Source: CAYVBJ01 sp964449075 (GTDB lineage Bacteria > Bacteroidota > Rhodothermia > Balneolales > Balneolaceae). Taken from it: 64,000 nucleotides of DNA. Below the pieces are notes generated by a model, which saw only the letters and a list, made by a program, of their open reading frames with translations, was not told where the DNA came from and made no database searches. Positions 28,295-37,734 of the stretch are shown piece after piece. Each line of letters opens with the position of its first letter. The stretch's first letter is position 1. A program made the translations under genes and the position numbers. The DNA lies in NCBI GenBank assembly GCA_964449075.1, contig CAYVBJ010000004.1:1-64000 (forward strand), written 5' to 3'.

Positions 28295-29278
28295 ATGGCT
28301 AAACCGATTAAGAACACCAGATCTTATATCATTTTCTTTACCACTGCAGCTGCTGTCCTCGCGATATGGACATTTTATATATTCGAAAATGAGTTGCTGT
28401 CTCTTTTTATTGATTACTGGTTTATGACTATAGTTATGGTGTTCGGGTCTTTCATCGCCGGAGCAAGTTCCGAAGGCGGCGGAGCAATTGCCTACCCGGT
28501 CATGACTCTCTTTTTCAACATCGAACCGGATGTTGCCAGGAACTTCAGTTTTGCTGTTCAGAGCTTTGGGATGACTTTTGCCGCTTTCTGGATATTTTTA
28601 TCCAAAATAAAAATCGAGAAAACATATCTCTTCACGGCAGGCATCGGCGGCCTTACGGGAATTATTCTGGGTTCCTGGTTTATTGCACCCTATGTTCCTT
28701 CTTCTTACGCAAAAATGATGTTTGTGTCGTTCTGGCTGAGTTTTGGAATTGCACTGTGGGTTGTAAATTTTGTTCAGAAAAGAGAAAGTGTTGAATCACT
28801 TCCAACTCTTACAGCAGGCCAGAAAACTGAACTTCTGCTTGTTGGTGTGGCAGGCGGCATTTTCAGCTCAATACTGGGCAATGGACTGGATATCTGTACA
28901 TTTGCTTATGTGATTCTGAAATACGGGCTATCCGAAAAAGTGGCGACGCCTACTTCAGTGATTTTGATGGCTTCAAATGCAATTGCAGGTTTTCTGATTC
29001 ATGCTTTCGTTTTGGAATCCATGCAGACCGAAGCAATTAACTATCTTTTGGTCTGTATACCGGTCGTTATTTTTGGAGCCCCTTTAGGTGCTTTTACAAT
29101 TAATAAAATAGGACGTAAACCGATAGCGTCTATTTTATTTGCTATTATCGTCATACAATTTCTGTCCGCACTTTTTATTATTAAACCCGGTTTTTTACTC
29201 CTGATCTTCTCATTTGGCGTATTTATGACCGGAGTAATCCTGTTTTTTATCCTTGCTTCCAATCACAAACAAAGCTGA
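28295..29278 (+). CDS. TauE/SafE-family permease
   Basis: 327 residues with about nine membrane segments arranged as two related halves. The family's first-half signature appears as AGASSEGGGAIAYPVMT, followed by a second-half equivalent GGIFSSILGNGLDICTFAYV. TauE/SafE proteins are proposed exporters of sulfite, sulfonates or organic acids. It follows hutG on the same strand after 185 bp, so co-transcription with hut is possible but not required. The substrate is unknown. Confidence 0.85.
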   Translation: MAKPIKNTRSYIIFFTTAAAVLAIWTFYIFENELLSLFIDYWFMTIVMVFGSFIAGASSEGGGAIAYPVMTLFFNIEPDVARNFSFAVQSFGMTFAAFWIFLSKIKIEKTYLFTAGIGGLTGIILGSWFIAPYVPSSYAKMMFVSFWLSFGIALWVVNFVQKRESVESLPTLTAGQKTELLLVGVAGGIFSSILGNGLDICTFAYVILKYGLSEKVATPTSVILMASNAIAGFLIHAFVLESMQTEAINYLLVCIPVVIFGAPLGAFTINKIGRKPIASILFAIIVIQFLSALFIIKPGFLLLIFSFGVFMTGVILFFILASNHKQS

Positions 29279-29415
29279 ATTGATGAAACATAAAAGGTCG
29301 ATTTCAGCCTGCCATCCCTTAACAGGTTCAGGAAAGTTTTACCAACGTTAACTTGACTCTTCTGTGATTGTGTGGCAATATGATATGTAACCTGAACCAA
29401 CTGAATTTCCACACG

Positions 29416-30801
29416 ATGATGCGTTTCCAAACCCTGGCTTTATTTATAACTATAATTTTAATCACTCAATGTACTCCTGTCGATATTGATGAAGATACTA
29501 TGACTTTGGATCAGCTCGATCCGGAGATTGAACAGATGCTGCAGGAGGTCTCAGCAGACTCGATCGAAAAAAATATTCGTAAACTTGTCAGTTTCGGCAC
29601 CCGCCATACTCTGTCTGAAACGGAAAGTGACACTTTTGGCATCGGTGCTGCCCGCCGCTGGATTAAACAGGAGTTTGAGTCTTACAGCCGGGCTAACAAC
29701 GGACGCCTGGAAGTGGAATTCCATCGCTTTATGCAGGAACCCGGCAGAAGAATCACAGAAGAGATAGAGATTGTTAATGTAGTTGCTACCCTGCCCGGCA
29801 CCGATCCGAATGATGACCGTATTTTTGTTGTAAGCGGGCATTATGATTCCCGCGTATCTGATGTGATGGATGCAGAGAGTATTGCACCCGGAGCAAATGA
29901 TGATGCCTCCGGAACCGTTGCAGTAATGGAGCTGGCCCGGGTTATGTCAAAATATGAATTTCCGGCAACTCTTGTTTTTATGGGTGTTGCCGCTGAAGAA
30001 CAGGGGCTGTTCGGTGCAACCGGATGGGCTGAAGAAGCAGCTGAAGAGGGGAAAAATATTGCCGGGATGATCACCAATGACATTATCGGAAATCATGCTG
30101 CCGAAGAGGGTCAGCTTTCCGATCCGCACAGTGTGAGGCTTTTTGCCGAAGGTATTCCTCCCCGTCGGGAGCTCGATACCGAAACACTTCGTTTTATTCA
30201 AACCGGCGGTGAGAGTGATATGCCCACACGTCAGCTTGCCCGGACCATTAAAGAGGTAACAGAAAGCTATCTGCCGGAGATGGATGTCTGGCTGATCTAC
30301 CGTCTCGACCGATACCTGCGGGGCGGTGATCATACGCCGTTTCTGCGGCAGGGATACCCGGCCGTGCGGATGTCGGAACCAAATGAAGAGTTTAAACACC
30401 AGCACCAGGATATTCGCGTGGTCGACGGCGTTCAATTCGGAGACATGCCCGAGTTCGTTGACTATTCGTATGTGGCAAGGGTAACAAGGGTAAATCTCTC
30501 CTCCCTGGCCAACCTGGCACGTTCTCCGCTGCCGCCACAAAATGTAGGAATGAATGTATCACGTCTCGAAAATGATACCCGCCTGCGCTGGGAACCATCA
30601 CCTTCAGCCAATCTTGGCGGCTATGAAGTACTCTGGAGAGAAACCTCATCCCCTGTCTGGCAGCATAAAGAGTTTGTTGGCACCGATACTCACTATACTG
30701 CCGAGCTTATTTCAAAAGACAACTGGCTTTTCGGAGTGCGGTCAGTCAGCAGAAACGGTCACGTAGGAGTACCCGTATACCCGATGCCGTTCCGGGATTA
30801 A
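29416..30801 (+). CDS. M28-family zinc peptidase, lipoprotein
   Basis: 461 residues from the ATG at 29416, chosen because it starts a compact signal peptide ending at LITQC (Cys19). An in-frame ATG at 29368 would add 16 residues before it. The catalytic domain has the M28 zinc-ligand series: SGHYDSR (His, Asp), GANDDASG (bridging Asp), AAEEQGLFG (catalytic Glu-Glu), TNDIIGNH (Asp) and GGDHTPFL (His). The C-terminal 90 residues look like a fibronectin-type module (LRWEPSPSANLGGYEVLWRE). Predicted envelope aminopeptidase for peptide uptake. Confidence 0.9.
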   Translation: MMRFQTLALFITIILITQCTPVDIDEDTMTLDQLDPEIEQMLQEVSADSIEKNIRKLVSFGTRHTLSETESDTFGIGAARRWIKQEFESYSRANNGRLEVEFHRFMQEPGRRITEEIEIVNVVATLPGTDPNDDRIFVVSGHYDSRVSDVMDAESIAPGANDDASGTVAVMELARVMSKYEFPATLVFMGVAAEEQGLFGATGWAEEAAEEGKNIAGMITNDIIGNHAAEEGQLSDPHSVRLFAEGIPPRRELDTETLRFIQTGGESDMPTRQLARTIKEVTESYLPEMDVWLIYRLDRYLRGGDHTPFLRQGYPAVRMSEPNEEFKHQHQDIRVVDGVQFGDMPEFVDYSYVARVTRVNLSSLANLARSPLPPQNVGMNVSRLENDTRLRWEPSPSANLGGYEVLWRETSSPVWQHKEFVGTDTHYTAELISKDNWLFGVRSVSRNGHVGVPVYPMPFRD

Positions 30802-31541
30802 GTTGAATCCGGATGTCACCGCATAGCTAAAACAAAACACCCTTTTTAAAATTAACCCCCTGACATCGTAAAATCCCCTCTCGGAGAGGGGAAATGTTAA
30901 CCCGAACGCCGACAGGCGTTGAGGGTTGGCGAGGGGTGTGTTCCCGGACGTTCTCTTTGAAATGATACAGAATGCTTTTTAGTAAAACTGCCCGGCTCTG
31001 GAAAATCTAAATTTTAAGCCATCGTCTCTGTATACAGACAGTTGCCATGAAATGTGAGATTCTTCGGCTCCACTCCACTCGTCACTCCGTTTCTCATTAC
31101 GTTTCGCTCAGAATGACAGGACTCGCTCTTAGCAGAAGGCAGCGTATATAGCAATCTATTGTGCAAAATTTTTACAACGCCGCCCGGTATTAATCTCTGC
31201 CAAAAAAACACATCAAGAGATTTAAAGTTGCAGATAGCAAGATTTCATTATCCAGGCTCACAAACACAATAACAAAATGTCAGTTCAGCATTGAGCTGAC
31301 TCTGAAAGAGTCAAACATCAATAGCCCGCAGGCGAAGCCCCGGGTAATGATGTTCTCCCACCACACATCCCGAGCCGGGATCCCGGTCAACGCCCTGAAC
31401 CATATCGAGGGATGGTTTGGACGAGCCCGCAATAGAGAACGACTTGTTTTACCACGAAGCCCCGAGGACACAAAGTATTCACGAAGAGGTTGACCTAAAT
31501 CGACGTGATTACTGGTACTCAGGTAAACTGGAGCGTTTAAT
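30802..31541. other. Gene-free repeat-rich spacer, left side
   Basis: 740 bp without a real gene. It holds an inverted copy of the CCCCTCTC/TCGCCAACC repeat (about 30873-30943), a segment GGACGTTCTCTTTGA... (about 30948-31001) also found at about 33470-33523, the 189-bp direct repeat (30999-31187), and a CCACGAAG...CACAAAG repeat near 31451-31490 also found near 33539. Reading frames here are translations of repeats. Confidence 0.7.
30999..31187. repeat. 189-bp direct repeat, copy 1
   Basis: Matches 33648-33836 in the same orientation with only three differences that I can count. It contains the widespread phrase that reads, on the minus strand, CTGTCATTCTGAGCGAAACG and then GAAGAATCTC, a known type of dispersed element. 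Together with the second copy it brackets about 2.5 kb carrying a broken toxin gene and a beta-propeller lipoprotein. Confidence 0.85.
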
Positions 31542-31871
31542 TTGATGGTTCTATTTGAAGCCAGCAAGCACCATTATTCAGTAGTCGTTGTTTTTATATT
31601 TGTATCGAATGTTGACTTTTGCGCCGAAAGAATTGCAACCAGAGTACAAAAAGGTGGGCATAATATACCTTTGGAGGATATAAAAAGAAGGTTTCACCGA
31701 AGTTTGAAAAATTTTTGGGATATTTATCGACATGATTGTAATCTATGGTATCTGTATTATAACGCCGAAGATGACTTCCAGGAAGTGGCCCGTCATCTTC
31801 AAAAAGATTTGTATGTGCTTGACGAGAGTTTATTTGTTACATTTAAACAAATGATCAAAAAAGATGAATAA
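31542..31871 (+). pseudogene. Truncated zeta-toxin-like (COG4185) ATPase, C-terminal remnant
   Basis: 109 codons. From about residue 12 it reads as the C-terminal third of the predicted zeta-toxin/UDP-sugar-kinase-like ATPases of COG4185: CAERIATRVQKGGHNIPLED, then IKRRFHRSLKNFWDIY and WYLYYNAE. The Walker A P-loop and the catalytic half are missing, and the first dozen residues come from repeat-derived DNA, so it is almost certainly inactive. The small partner gene still overlaps its end by 8 bp. Truncation probably came from the repeat-mediated event that built the flanking spacer. Confidence 0.75.
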
Positions 31872-32058
31872 AAAAAAGAATAAACATATAGATGATATCT
31901 CAACTGAACTTACACGGCTGGGAAATCGGGGCGTGCGAAAGGCGCAAAAAGAGAATCGAAGATTGGGTATTCCAAGTGTCTATTATAAGTATGGTAAAAT
32001 ATACTACCAGCTTCCAAATGGAGAAATCACTACAGAAAAGCCTAAAGAACTGGTTTAG
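31864..32058 (+). CDS. Small partner protein of zeta-toxin-like gene
   Basis: 64 residues, basic and helical then beta. The phrase KAQKENRRLGIPSVYYKYGK followed by IYYQLPNGEITTEKP is typical of the short protein found next to COG4185 ATPases, probably the antitoxin or an accessory. It overlaps the truncated toxin remnant by 8 bp. With the toxin broken it may be an orphan antitoxin or simply not yet decayed. Family recognition is from memory. Confidence 0.6.
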   Translation: MNKKKNKHIDDISTELTRLGNRGVRKAQKENRRLGIPSVYYKYGKIYYQLPNGEITTEKPKELV

Positions 32059-32169
32059 CTTTAAATCAGTGGACAATGCAAATAAAGCAGATGATTTTTC
32101 GCTTAGCTATTTATCTTCTATTAATTAGACGCGTTGCACATTTGCCAGATCGATATTTTAAATTTAACC

Positions 32170-33252
32170 ATGAAATTTCTCCGCATCATACCACTGATAC
32201 TGTTCCTCTCCTGTTCATCAAATCAGGAAAGCTCAGGAACGATTAATCTTTCATCACTTCCGGTTGAAACCCCTGGAAAGCTATTTCAAACAGATAAAAT
32301 CGGCGAAGATTTTTTCCAGCATCTGAATTACAAAACCTCCGTCACCGGTAGCAAAAATGTAATCCTGGCTGATCGTGACGGTCAATTTGTGGCTGAAATC
32401 AGTCCTAATGGAAAACTCGTAAAAACACACGCCTCATCAGGACGCGGCCCGGGTGAAATTCAGGATGTAACATCATTGGATTATCATGAAGATGAAATAG
32501 TGATTTATGATCAAAGGAGAAAACGAATCATTCGCAAAGATCTGGAAACAGGCGAGATTAAAGAGTTTGAGGATATTAGAACAGAAGATTTTCAGACATC
32601 CCGGTCTTACTCAACATCCGATGAAAACATTTTACTGATACATCTTTGGAATACAGCCTATCTCACAAATAAAGATAAAACACCAAAAATTGCATTTGCA
32701 CATCTTAATTTAAATTCAAAGAACAGCGGAGAAATGGTGGAATATCCATCAAGGAATATGGCAAGATTAATAATTGATGACCAGGTTCGTGGTGCTTCAC
32801 AGGTCCCATTTGCACCCGGTTTATACTATGATATTTCATCTGACAGAAAATCACTTTTCGTTTTATGGGCGGATGATCCCCAAATTGCAGAACTCGATAT
32901 CATGACACTGGATACCATTCGTACAATTCCGGCAGATCTGCCACGGGATGAAATCAGCAGATCAGAAATCGATTCTCTGCAAAAAAGATATGATGAGAGG
33001 TGGCGGGATATCCGGGATCATCTGCCGGATCGAAAAGCAGTTGCTGAAAATATGATTGTGGATGACCGGGATCGCTTTTGGCTTCAGCTCACCCGTGAAT
33101 CGGATTTCCAGGAATGGATTGTACTGGATAAGAATGGAACACCCCAAAAAATCGTCCGCTTTCCCAAAGATGTTATGATAACACACATTTCCCGTCATCA
33201 TATCGGCGTCCGACTGGATGATCATATTTTTGCACTGTATGAAGCTTTGTGA
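32170..33252 (+). CDS. 6-bladed beta-propeller lipoprotein
   Basis: 360 residues from the ATG at 32170, preferred over the upstream ATG at 32134 because it begins a lipoprotein signal ending at LFLSC. The rest is an NHL/6-bladed propeller of the type common in Bacteroidota: VAEISPNGKLVKTHASSGRG, then PGEIQDVTSLDYHEDEIVI, and later blades with DRDRFWLQ and WIVLDKNG. Such lipoproteins are usually of unknown function, sometimes sensing or binding at the surface. It lies between the two 189-bp direct repeats. Confidence 0.82.
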   Translation: MKFLRIIPLILFLSCSSNQESSGTINLSSLPVETPGKLFQTDKIGEDFFQHLNYKTSVTGSKNVILADRDGQFVAEISPNGKLVKTHASSGRGPGEIQDVTSLDYHEDEIVIYDQRRKRIIRKDLETGEIKEFEDIRTEDFQTSRSYSTSDENILLIHLWNTAYLTNKDKTPKIAFAHLNLNSKNSGEMVEYPSRNMARLIIDDQVRGASQVPFAPGLYYDISSDRKSLFVLWADDPQIAELDIMTLDTIRTIPADLPRDEISRSEIDSLQKRYDERWRDIRDHLPDRKAVAENMIVDDRDRFWLQLTRESDFQEWIVLDKNGTPQKIVRFPKDVMITHISRHHIGVRLDDHIFALYEAL

Positions 33253-33986
33253 TAAAGAGACTTCTTTCTATACAGAGCATTCAATTTGACTCCAACTGCC
33301 ATCGATGGCAAGAGTCAGACACACCCCTCGCCAACCCTCACCGCCTGACGGCGTTCATGTTAACAATTCCCCTCTTCCCGACACATACGCATACGGGATT
33401 TCGCAAAAGCCTCAACGGGAGGGGACAGGTTTAGACGCATTCAGCGGATAAACCAGGGGAATATTCCAGGACGTTCTCTTTGAATTGATACAGACTGCTT
33501 TTTAGTAAAACTGCCCGGCTCTGAAAACAATTTATTTACCACGAAGCTCCGAGGACACAAAGTATTCACGAAGAGTTTGAACTAAATCTTTCCACTTCTC
33601 GAAGCCTTGTGAACTTTATATCTTAGTTTATGCTAAAATTAATGCTTTGGAAAATCTAAATTTTAAGCCTTCGTCTCCGTATACAGACAGTTGCCATGAA
33701 ATGTGAGATTCTTCGGCTCCACTCCACTCGTCACTCCGTTTCTCATTACGTTTCGCTCAGAATGACAGGACTCGCTCTTAGCAGAAGGCAGCGTATATAG
33801 CAATCTATTGTGCAAAATTTTTACAACGCCGCCTGGCTATATTCGATGCCAACGCGGCGTCAAGTGATGCTTTGGATAAGTCAATAAAAAATGGGTGATT
33901 TTCAAATCAAGATTCAAAAACTCTCCATTTTGTCAAAAAAACTCAAACTTCACTCACAGGTTTCTCTCCTTTTCTTCGTCTCCAAC
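33253..33986. other. Gene-free repeat-rich spacer, right side
   Basis: 734 bp between the propeller gene and the 3' end of argH. It contains a CACCCCTCGCCAACCCTCACC repeat (about 33317-33425), a GGACGTTCTCTTTGA segment (about 33470-33523), a CCACGAAG...CACAAAG repeat (about 33539-33580) and the second 189-bp direct repeat. These mirror the modules of 30802-31541 in a different order. No gene is supported. Confidence 0.7.
33648..33836. repeat. 189-bp direct repeat, copy 2
   Basis: Second copy of 30999-31187, same orientation, 2649 bp downstream, about 98% identical by eye (three substitutions). The near identity implies a recent duplication or ongoing gene conversion. Recombination between the copies would delete the toxin remnant and the propeller gene. 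Confidence 0.85.
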
Positions 33987-35291
33987 TCAACAATCCTCCA
34001 GCATCTTTTTTAAACGATCCAGTCCCGCATTGCCAGGAGAACCAAGCTGGGTGAATTTTTTCATCCACGCTTGCGGATCAGCTTCGCCTGTCTGACCCGG
34101 TTCTTTCGCTACTTTTTTATATGCATCACGAAACGAATATCCCTCTTCTACCACCAGGCGATAGGCTTCTTCGGCTGCAAACAGTTCAGGGGTACACGCA
34201 TTTTGAGCGGCTTCTTTATCAACACTCAAATTCTGAACCAGCAGGATGGCTGCTTCCAGGACATCCATCACGCACTCAAATGCATGAATCACCGGCTCTT
34301 TTGTCAATTGCAGATCCCGGTGGTACCCGGATCCAAGATTTGCAGTGAGGGATTGAAGCGTTGCCACGTACCCGGCCATTCGTGAGTGGTTGGCGCGAAT
34401 CAGTTCTGCCACATCCGGATTTTTCTTTTGCGGCATAATAGACGAACCCGTGCAGACCGCTTCACCCAACTCCAGGAAACCGTACGCTTCACTGCTGTAG
34501 AGAATCACATCGGAAGCAAACCGGTTCAGAATAGCAGTAAATGCTGAGAGATACTGAACCACCTGGATCTCCATCCATCCGCGGCTGAGTTGTGCGCTTG
34601 TGGCCGAAATCAGCACGGTTTCAAATCCGAGCTGCTCTGCTTCTGCATCCCTATCGATATGGATAGTCGATCCAAACCCGGCTGCCGTACCCAGCGGACT
34701 GCGGCTGATCATACCTATGATACGGTCTGCCTGCTGAAGCTGAATCAGCAGTAATTCCAGGAAACCGGCTGCCCACTGACCGGCACCCGACAACATTGCC
34801 TTGCGGGTGTGTGTAAAACCGGGTATCGGTACCGATTCGTACTCTTCTGCAAACTGAAGCAGCTCATTGGCCAGGTTTTTTACAGTTCCGGATACTTTTT
34901 TGAGCTTATTGATTTCGTAAAGCCGGACAGCCGTCAGCACCTGGTCGTTGCGGGATCGTCCGGTATGAATCTTTTTCCCGGTATCACCCAGCTTGTAGAT
35001 CAGCCACTCTTCAATCGCCGTATGGGCGTCTTCATGGCTTTGCTTGATTTCAAAATCACCAACCTGCCAGCGCTCATAAATATGATCGAGCTCGATGATG
35101 ATATCCTCTGCTTCTTTGGCTGACAAAATACCTGCATCTCTCAGTGCAGCCGCATGCACCTTCGATGCCTTAAGGTCGTAAGGAACCAGGACCTGGTCGA
35201 GCAAGTAGTCGTTGCCCACGGTAAATGCTTCAATCTTTTTGGAGATATCTGTATCCGGTTCCTGTCCCTCTTTCGACCAAAGCTTACTCAT
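33987..35291 (-). CDS. argH: Argininosuccinate lyase
   Basis: 434 residues of the fumarase/aspartase superfamily. The signature GSSIMPQKKNPD contains the catalytic loop serine, and HTGRSRNDQVLTAVRLY and EDAHTAIEEWL are the other conserved blocks. It splits argininosuccinate into arginine and fumarate, the last step of arginine synthesis. Its start overlaps the end of argG by 8 bp, so translation is coupled. It is the last gene of argF-argG-argH on the minus strand and falls under any control acting on the argF leader, if the operon is read through. Confidence 0.96.
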   Translation of the reverse strand: MSKLWSKEGQEPDTDISKKIEAFTVGNDYLLDQVLVPYDLKASKVHAAALRDAGILSAKEAEDIIIELDHIYERWQVGDFEIKQSHEDAHTAIEEWLIYKLGDTGKKIHTGRSRNDQVLTAVRLYEINKLKKVSGTVKNLANELLQFAEEYESVPIPGFTHTRKAMLSGAGQWAAGFLELLLIQLQQADRIIGMISRSPLGTAAGFGSTIHIDRDAEAEQLGFETVLISATSAQLSRGWMEIQVVQYLSAFTAILNRFASDVILYSSEAYGFLELGEAVCTGSSIMPQKKNPDVAELIRANHSRMAGYVATLQSLTANLGSGYHRDLQLTKEPVIHAFECVMDVLEAAILLVQNLSVDKEAAQNACTPELFAAEEAYRLVVEEGYSFRDAYKKVAKEPGQTGEADPQAWMKKFTQLGSPGNAGLDRLKKMLEDC

Positions 35292-36561
35292 ATGCAGCCT
35301 GTTTCTTTACTTCATTTTTCAGTTGATACGCAGTTTTTTGCGGCAGATTCCAAAGCTCAATAAATCCAGCCGATGCATTCTGGTTAAACTCCGCTGATTT
35401 ATTAAATGTAGCGAGATTTTCATCAAAGAGCGAGTAGGGGGATGTGAGTGCCACCACTTCGCAATTTCCTTTATAAAGCCGCACGGTCACCTCGCCGGAT
35501 ACTTTTTTGTTCTGTTCATTGATATAAGCCCGGATGTTATCCATCACCGGCTCAAAATATTTGGCGCCGTAACAGAGGTACGCCCATTTCTGATCCATCA
35601 ATGTTTTCAGCTCGTTCTCTTCCCGTGTGGATACCAACTGCTCCAGGTTTTTGTGAGCCTGAATCAGGATATGTGCTGCGGGGTTTTCGTAAATGCCCCG
35701 AACTTTCAAGCCGACCACCCTGTCTTCAACCAGGTGAAAATAACCGACCCCGTGCTTGCCACCGGTTTCATTCAGCTGCATGATCAGATCCTTTTTCGGA
35801 AGTGGCATTCCGTTCAGCGAAACCGGTTCGCCCGTTTCAAAACCGATCCGGATCGTTTCCACTTCATCGGGAGCCTGCTGAGGTGTATTGCACCATTTCA
35901 GGATATTTTCGAGCGGCGGGATATTAGCCGGATTCTCAATCTCTCCGCCTTCGCCGGTATTGGCCCACATATTTTCATCATACGAATATGGACTTTTTTT
36001 TGTCTGTTCCACCGGAATGTTGTTTTCAATCGCGTAGGCAATTTCCTCTTCCCTGCCCATTCCCCATTCCCGGACGGGCGCAATGATTTTCAGTTCCGGG
36101 TTCAGCGTGGTGATGTAACTTTCAAACCGTACCTGGTCGTTTCCCTTTCCGGTGCATCCGTGTGCGATTACTTCACAGCCGAACTCTGCGGCAATCTGTA
36201 CGGCCAGTTTTGAGATCATTACCCGTCCAAGCGGACACCCGAGCGCATATCCGCCCTGGTAATCTGCGTTCGCCTTTACAGCTTCGGCACATAGTTCGGC
36301 AAACTCTTCATTAGCATCCAGGACAATCGCCTCTTTGGCACCGAGCATCAGTGCTTTTTCCTTAATGGCATCCAGGTTGTCAGCTGTCTGACCAATGTTA
36401 ATGGTAAGCGCGATAACCTCGCATTCGTACTCCTGCTGAATCCATTTCAGCATCACGCTTGTATCGAGTCCGCCTGAGTAGAGAAGCAGACAGGTGTTAA
36501 AAGATCCTTTTTCAGCTTCATGCGAAGCTACTTTTTTATAGGTTGTGTTTGATTGAATCAT
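35284..36561 (-). CDS. argG: Argininosuccinate synthase
   Basis: 425 residues. The ATP pyrophosphatase P-loop is LLYSGGLDTSVMLKWI; the aspartate/citrulline-binding block is AHGCTGKGNDQVRFE; and SPYSYDENMWANTGEGGE follows. It joins citrulline and aspartate with ATP to argininosuccinate. About 20 extra residues precede the P-loop. It overlaps argH by 8 bp downstream and is separated by 155 bp from argF upstream. That gap shows some small stems but no clear terminator or second leader. Confidence 0.96.
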   Translation of the reverse strand: MIQSNTTYKKVASHEAEKGSFNTCLLLYSGGLDTSVMLKWIQQEYECEVIALTINIGQTADNLDAIKEKALMLGAKEAIVLDANEEFAELCAEAVKANADYQGGYALGCPLGRVMISKLAVQIAAEFGCEVIAHGCTGKGNDQVRFESYITTLNPELKIIAPVREWGMGREEEIAYAIENNIPVEQTKKSPYSYDENMWANTGEGGEIENPANIPPLENILKWCNTPQQAPDEVETIRIGFETGEPVSLNGMPLPKKDLIMQLNETGGKHGVGYFHLVEDRVVGLKVRGIYENPAAHILIQAHKNLEQLVSTREENELKTLMDQKWAYLCYGAKYFEPVMDNIRAYINEQNKKVSGEVTVRLYKGNCEVVALTSPYSLFDENLATFNKSAEFNQNASAGFIELWNLPQKTAYQLKNEVKKQAAYE

Positions 36562-36716
36562 GATTGAGTTGTTGTAAAGTTATGGTTGAGAAATTGTTGA
36601 CGTTGTGGTTGTTGTTAAAAAGCAGAGTAACTCATCAGACCGTGTCCGGCCTTTGACGGATGACTCGAACGCTGTACGACCTTGGTTCAACCCAGCCCTC
36701 AGTCACCGGATGAGGC

Positions 36717-37640
36717 CTACGCAAGTAAATGGGCAAAGACGCCCTTTGATACCACCATCCGGTTTTTGGCCTGTTTGTAGACCCAGGAGTTGGGATGATC
36801 GATCACCTCATCGGTTACTTCCACTCCCCGGTGGGCAGGCAGACAGTGCATAAATGCAGTATCCGGCTTGGCTTTTGAATGAATGTTTCCATTCACCTGG
36901 TACGGCTGGAAATGCCTGATCTTCTCTTCGAACAGATGCTCTTCTCCCATCGAGATAAAGGTATCGGTGTAGATTACATCTGTGTTTTTGACCGCTTTTA
37001 CCGGGTCGGGTGTGTGGATAAAATGTCCGCCATACGTCATTGCAAGGGATGCAAAGTAGTCGAGCTGCTTTTTATCCCAGTAATATTTTTCAGGTCCGGT
37101 GAACCGGATTTCATGGCCGAATTTAAGCGCAATCTCAATCAGGGAGTAGGCAACGTTGTTTGCATCCCCGATAAAGGTGATGGTTACCTTTTCACAGGAA
37201 CCATACTGTTGCTGAATCGTATAGAGATCGGCCAACGCCTGCATGGGATGATGGTGATTACAGAGCGCATTCACGACGGGAATTTCTCCGTGCTCTGCCA
37301 TCAGCTCGAGTGTCTGATGGGCATAGACCCGGGCAAAAACGGCATCACACCATTGGGACACGTTCATCATGGCATCTTTCATCGACTCCCGGCAGCTGAA
37401 TGGAATAGCTTTGCCGCTTGTGAGCATCACATCAGCTTCGATGTGGATCACATTGCCCCCGAGATGGTTGATGGCTACTTCGGTCCCCAGTTTCGTTCGC
37501 AGGGATGATTTTTCAAAGACAAAGAGGATGTTCTTTTTGGTCAGTGGCTGATCGTTGCTGTTTTGAAGCGCTGAACTCAGATCCATCATGGACTGAAGTT
37601 CGCCGGGTTCGTAATCGCTGATTTTTAAAAAATGTTTCAT
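36717..37640 (-). CDS. argF: Ornithine carbamoyltransferase
   Basis: 307 residues of the carbamoyltransferase fold. The carbamoyl-phosphate loop is FEKSSLRTK (Ser46-Leu47-Arg48-Thr49), a variant of STRTR with Leu for Thr and a final Lys. HHPMQALAD binds carbamoyl phosphate. The SMG loop (DTFISMGEE) and MHCLPAHRG (Cys266) are those of ornithine enzymes, which argues against the N-acetyl- or N-succinylornithine type. It makes citrulline from ornithine and carbamoyl phosphate. The gene lies 58 nt downstream of an intrinsic terminator preceded by an arginine-codon leader ORF, so it is probably controlled by attenuation. Confidence 0.93.
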   Translation of the reverse strand: MKHFLKISDYEPGELQSMMDLSSALQNSNDQPLTKKNILFVFEKSSLRTKLGTEVAINHLGGNVIHIEADVMLTSGKAIPFSCRESMKDAMMNVSQWCDAVFARVYAHQTLELMAEHGEIPVVNALCNHHHPMQALADLYTIQQQYGSCEKVTITFIGDANNVAYSLIEIALKFGHEIRFTGPEKYYWDKKQLDYFASLAMTYGGHFIHTPDPVKAVKNTDVIYTDTFISMGEEHLFEEKIRHFQPYQVNGNIHSKAKPDTAFMHCLPAHRGVEVTDEVIDHPNSWVYKQAKNRMVVSKGVFAHLLA

Positions 37641-37698
37641 GGTCAGAGTTCATGTTATGGTAGTGGTTGAGATTTCTTTTGCAGGAAAAGTGAAGAGC

Positions 37699-37734
37699 AA
37701 AAAAAAGCCCGTTCAAAAGTGAATTTGAACGGGC
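37699..37734 (-). terminator. Attenuator terminator in argF leader
   Basis: On the minus strand, an 11-bp perfect stem (GCCCGTTCAAA/TTTGAACGGGC, at 37724-37734 and 37707-37717) with a 6-nt loop is followed by eight T (37706-37699). It lies between the leader ORF (stop at 37767) and the argF start at 37640, with no other gene between. A strong terminator placed 5' to a biosynthetic gene indicates conditional read-through. Confidence 0.9.

Noticed and set aside
29947..30540. Long open frame on the minus strand (197 codons) opposite the M28 peptidase
   Set aside because: It lies wholly inside a clear peptidase gene with all zinc motifs; the composition is Cys/His-rich and unlike any domain. It is a shadow frame.
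31280..31567. 95-codon minus-strand frame with IPARDVWWENIITRGFACG
   Set aside because: It is a translation of intergenic repeat DNA, with no start context or protein family.
35653..36213. 186-codon plus-strand frame opposite argG
   Set aside because: argG motifs occupy the other strand; the frame has no recognisable protein feature.
36562..36716. CTGATGAG sequence in the argF-argG gap suggesting a hammerhead ribozyme core
   Set aside because: The conserved GAAA partner and the three-helix frame are absent nearby; a single CTGATGAG is expected by chance.
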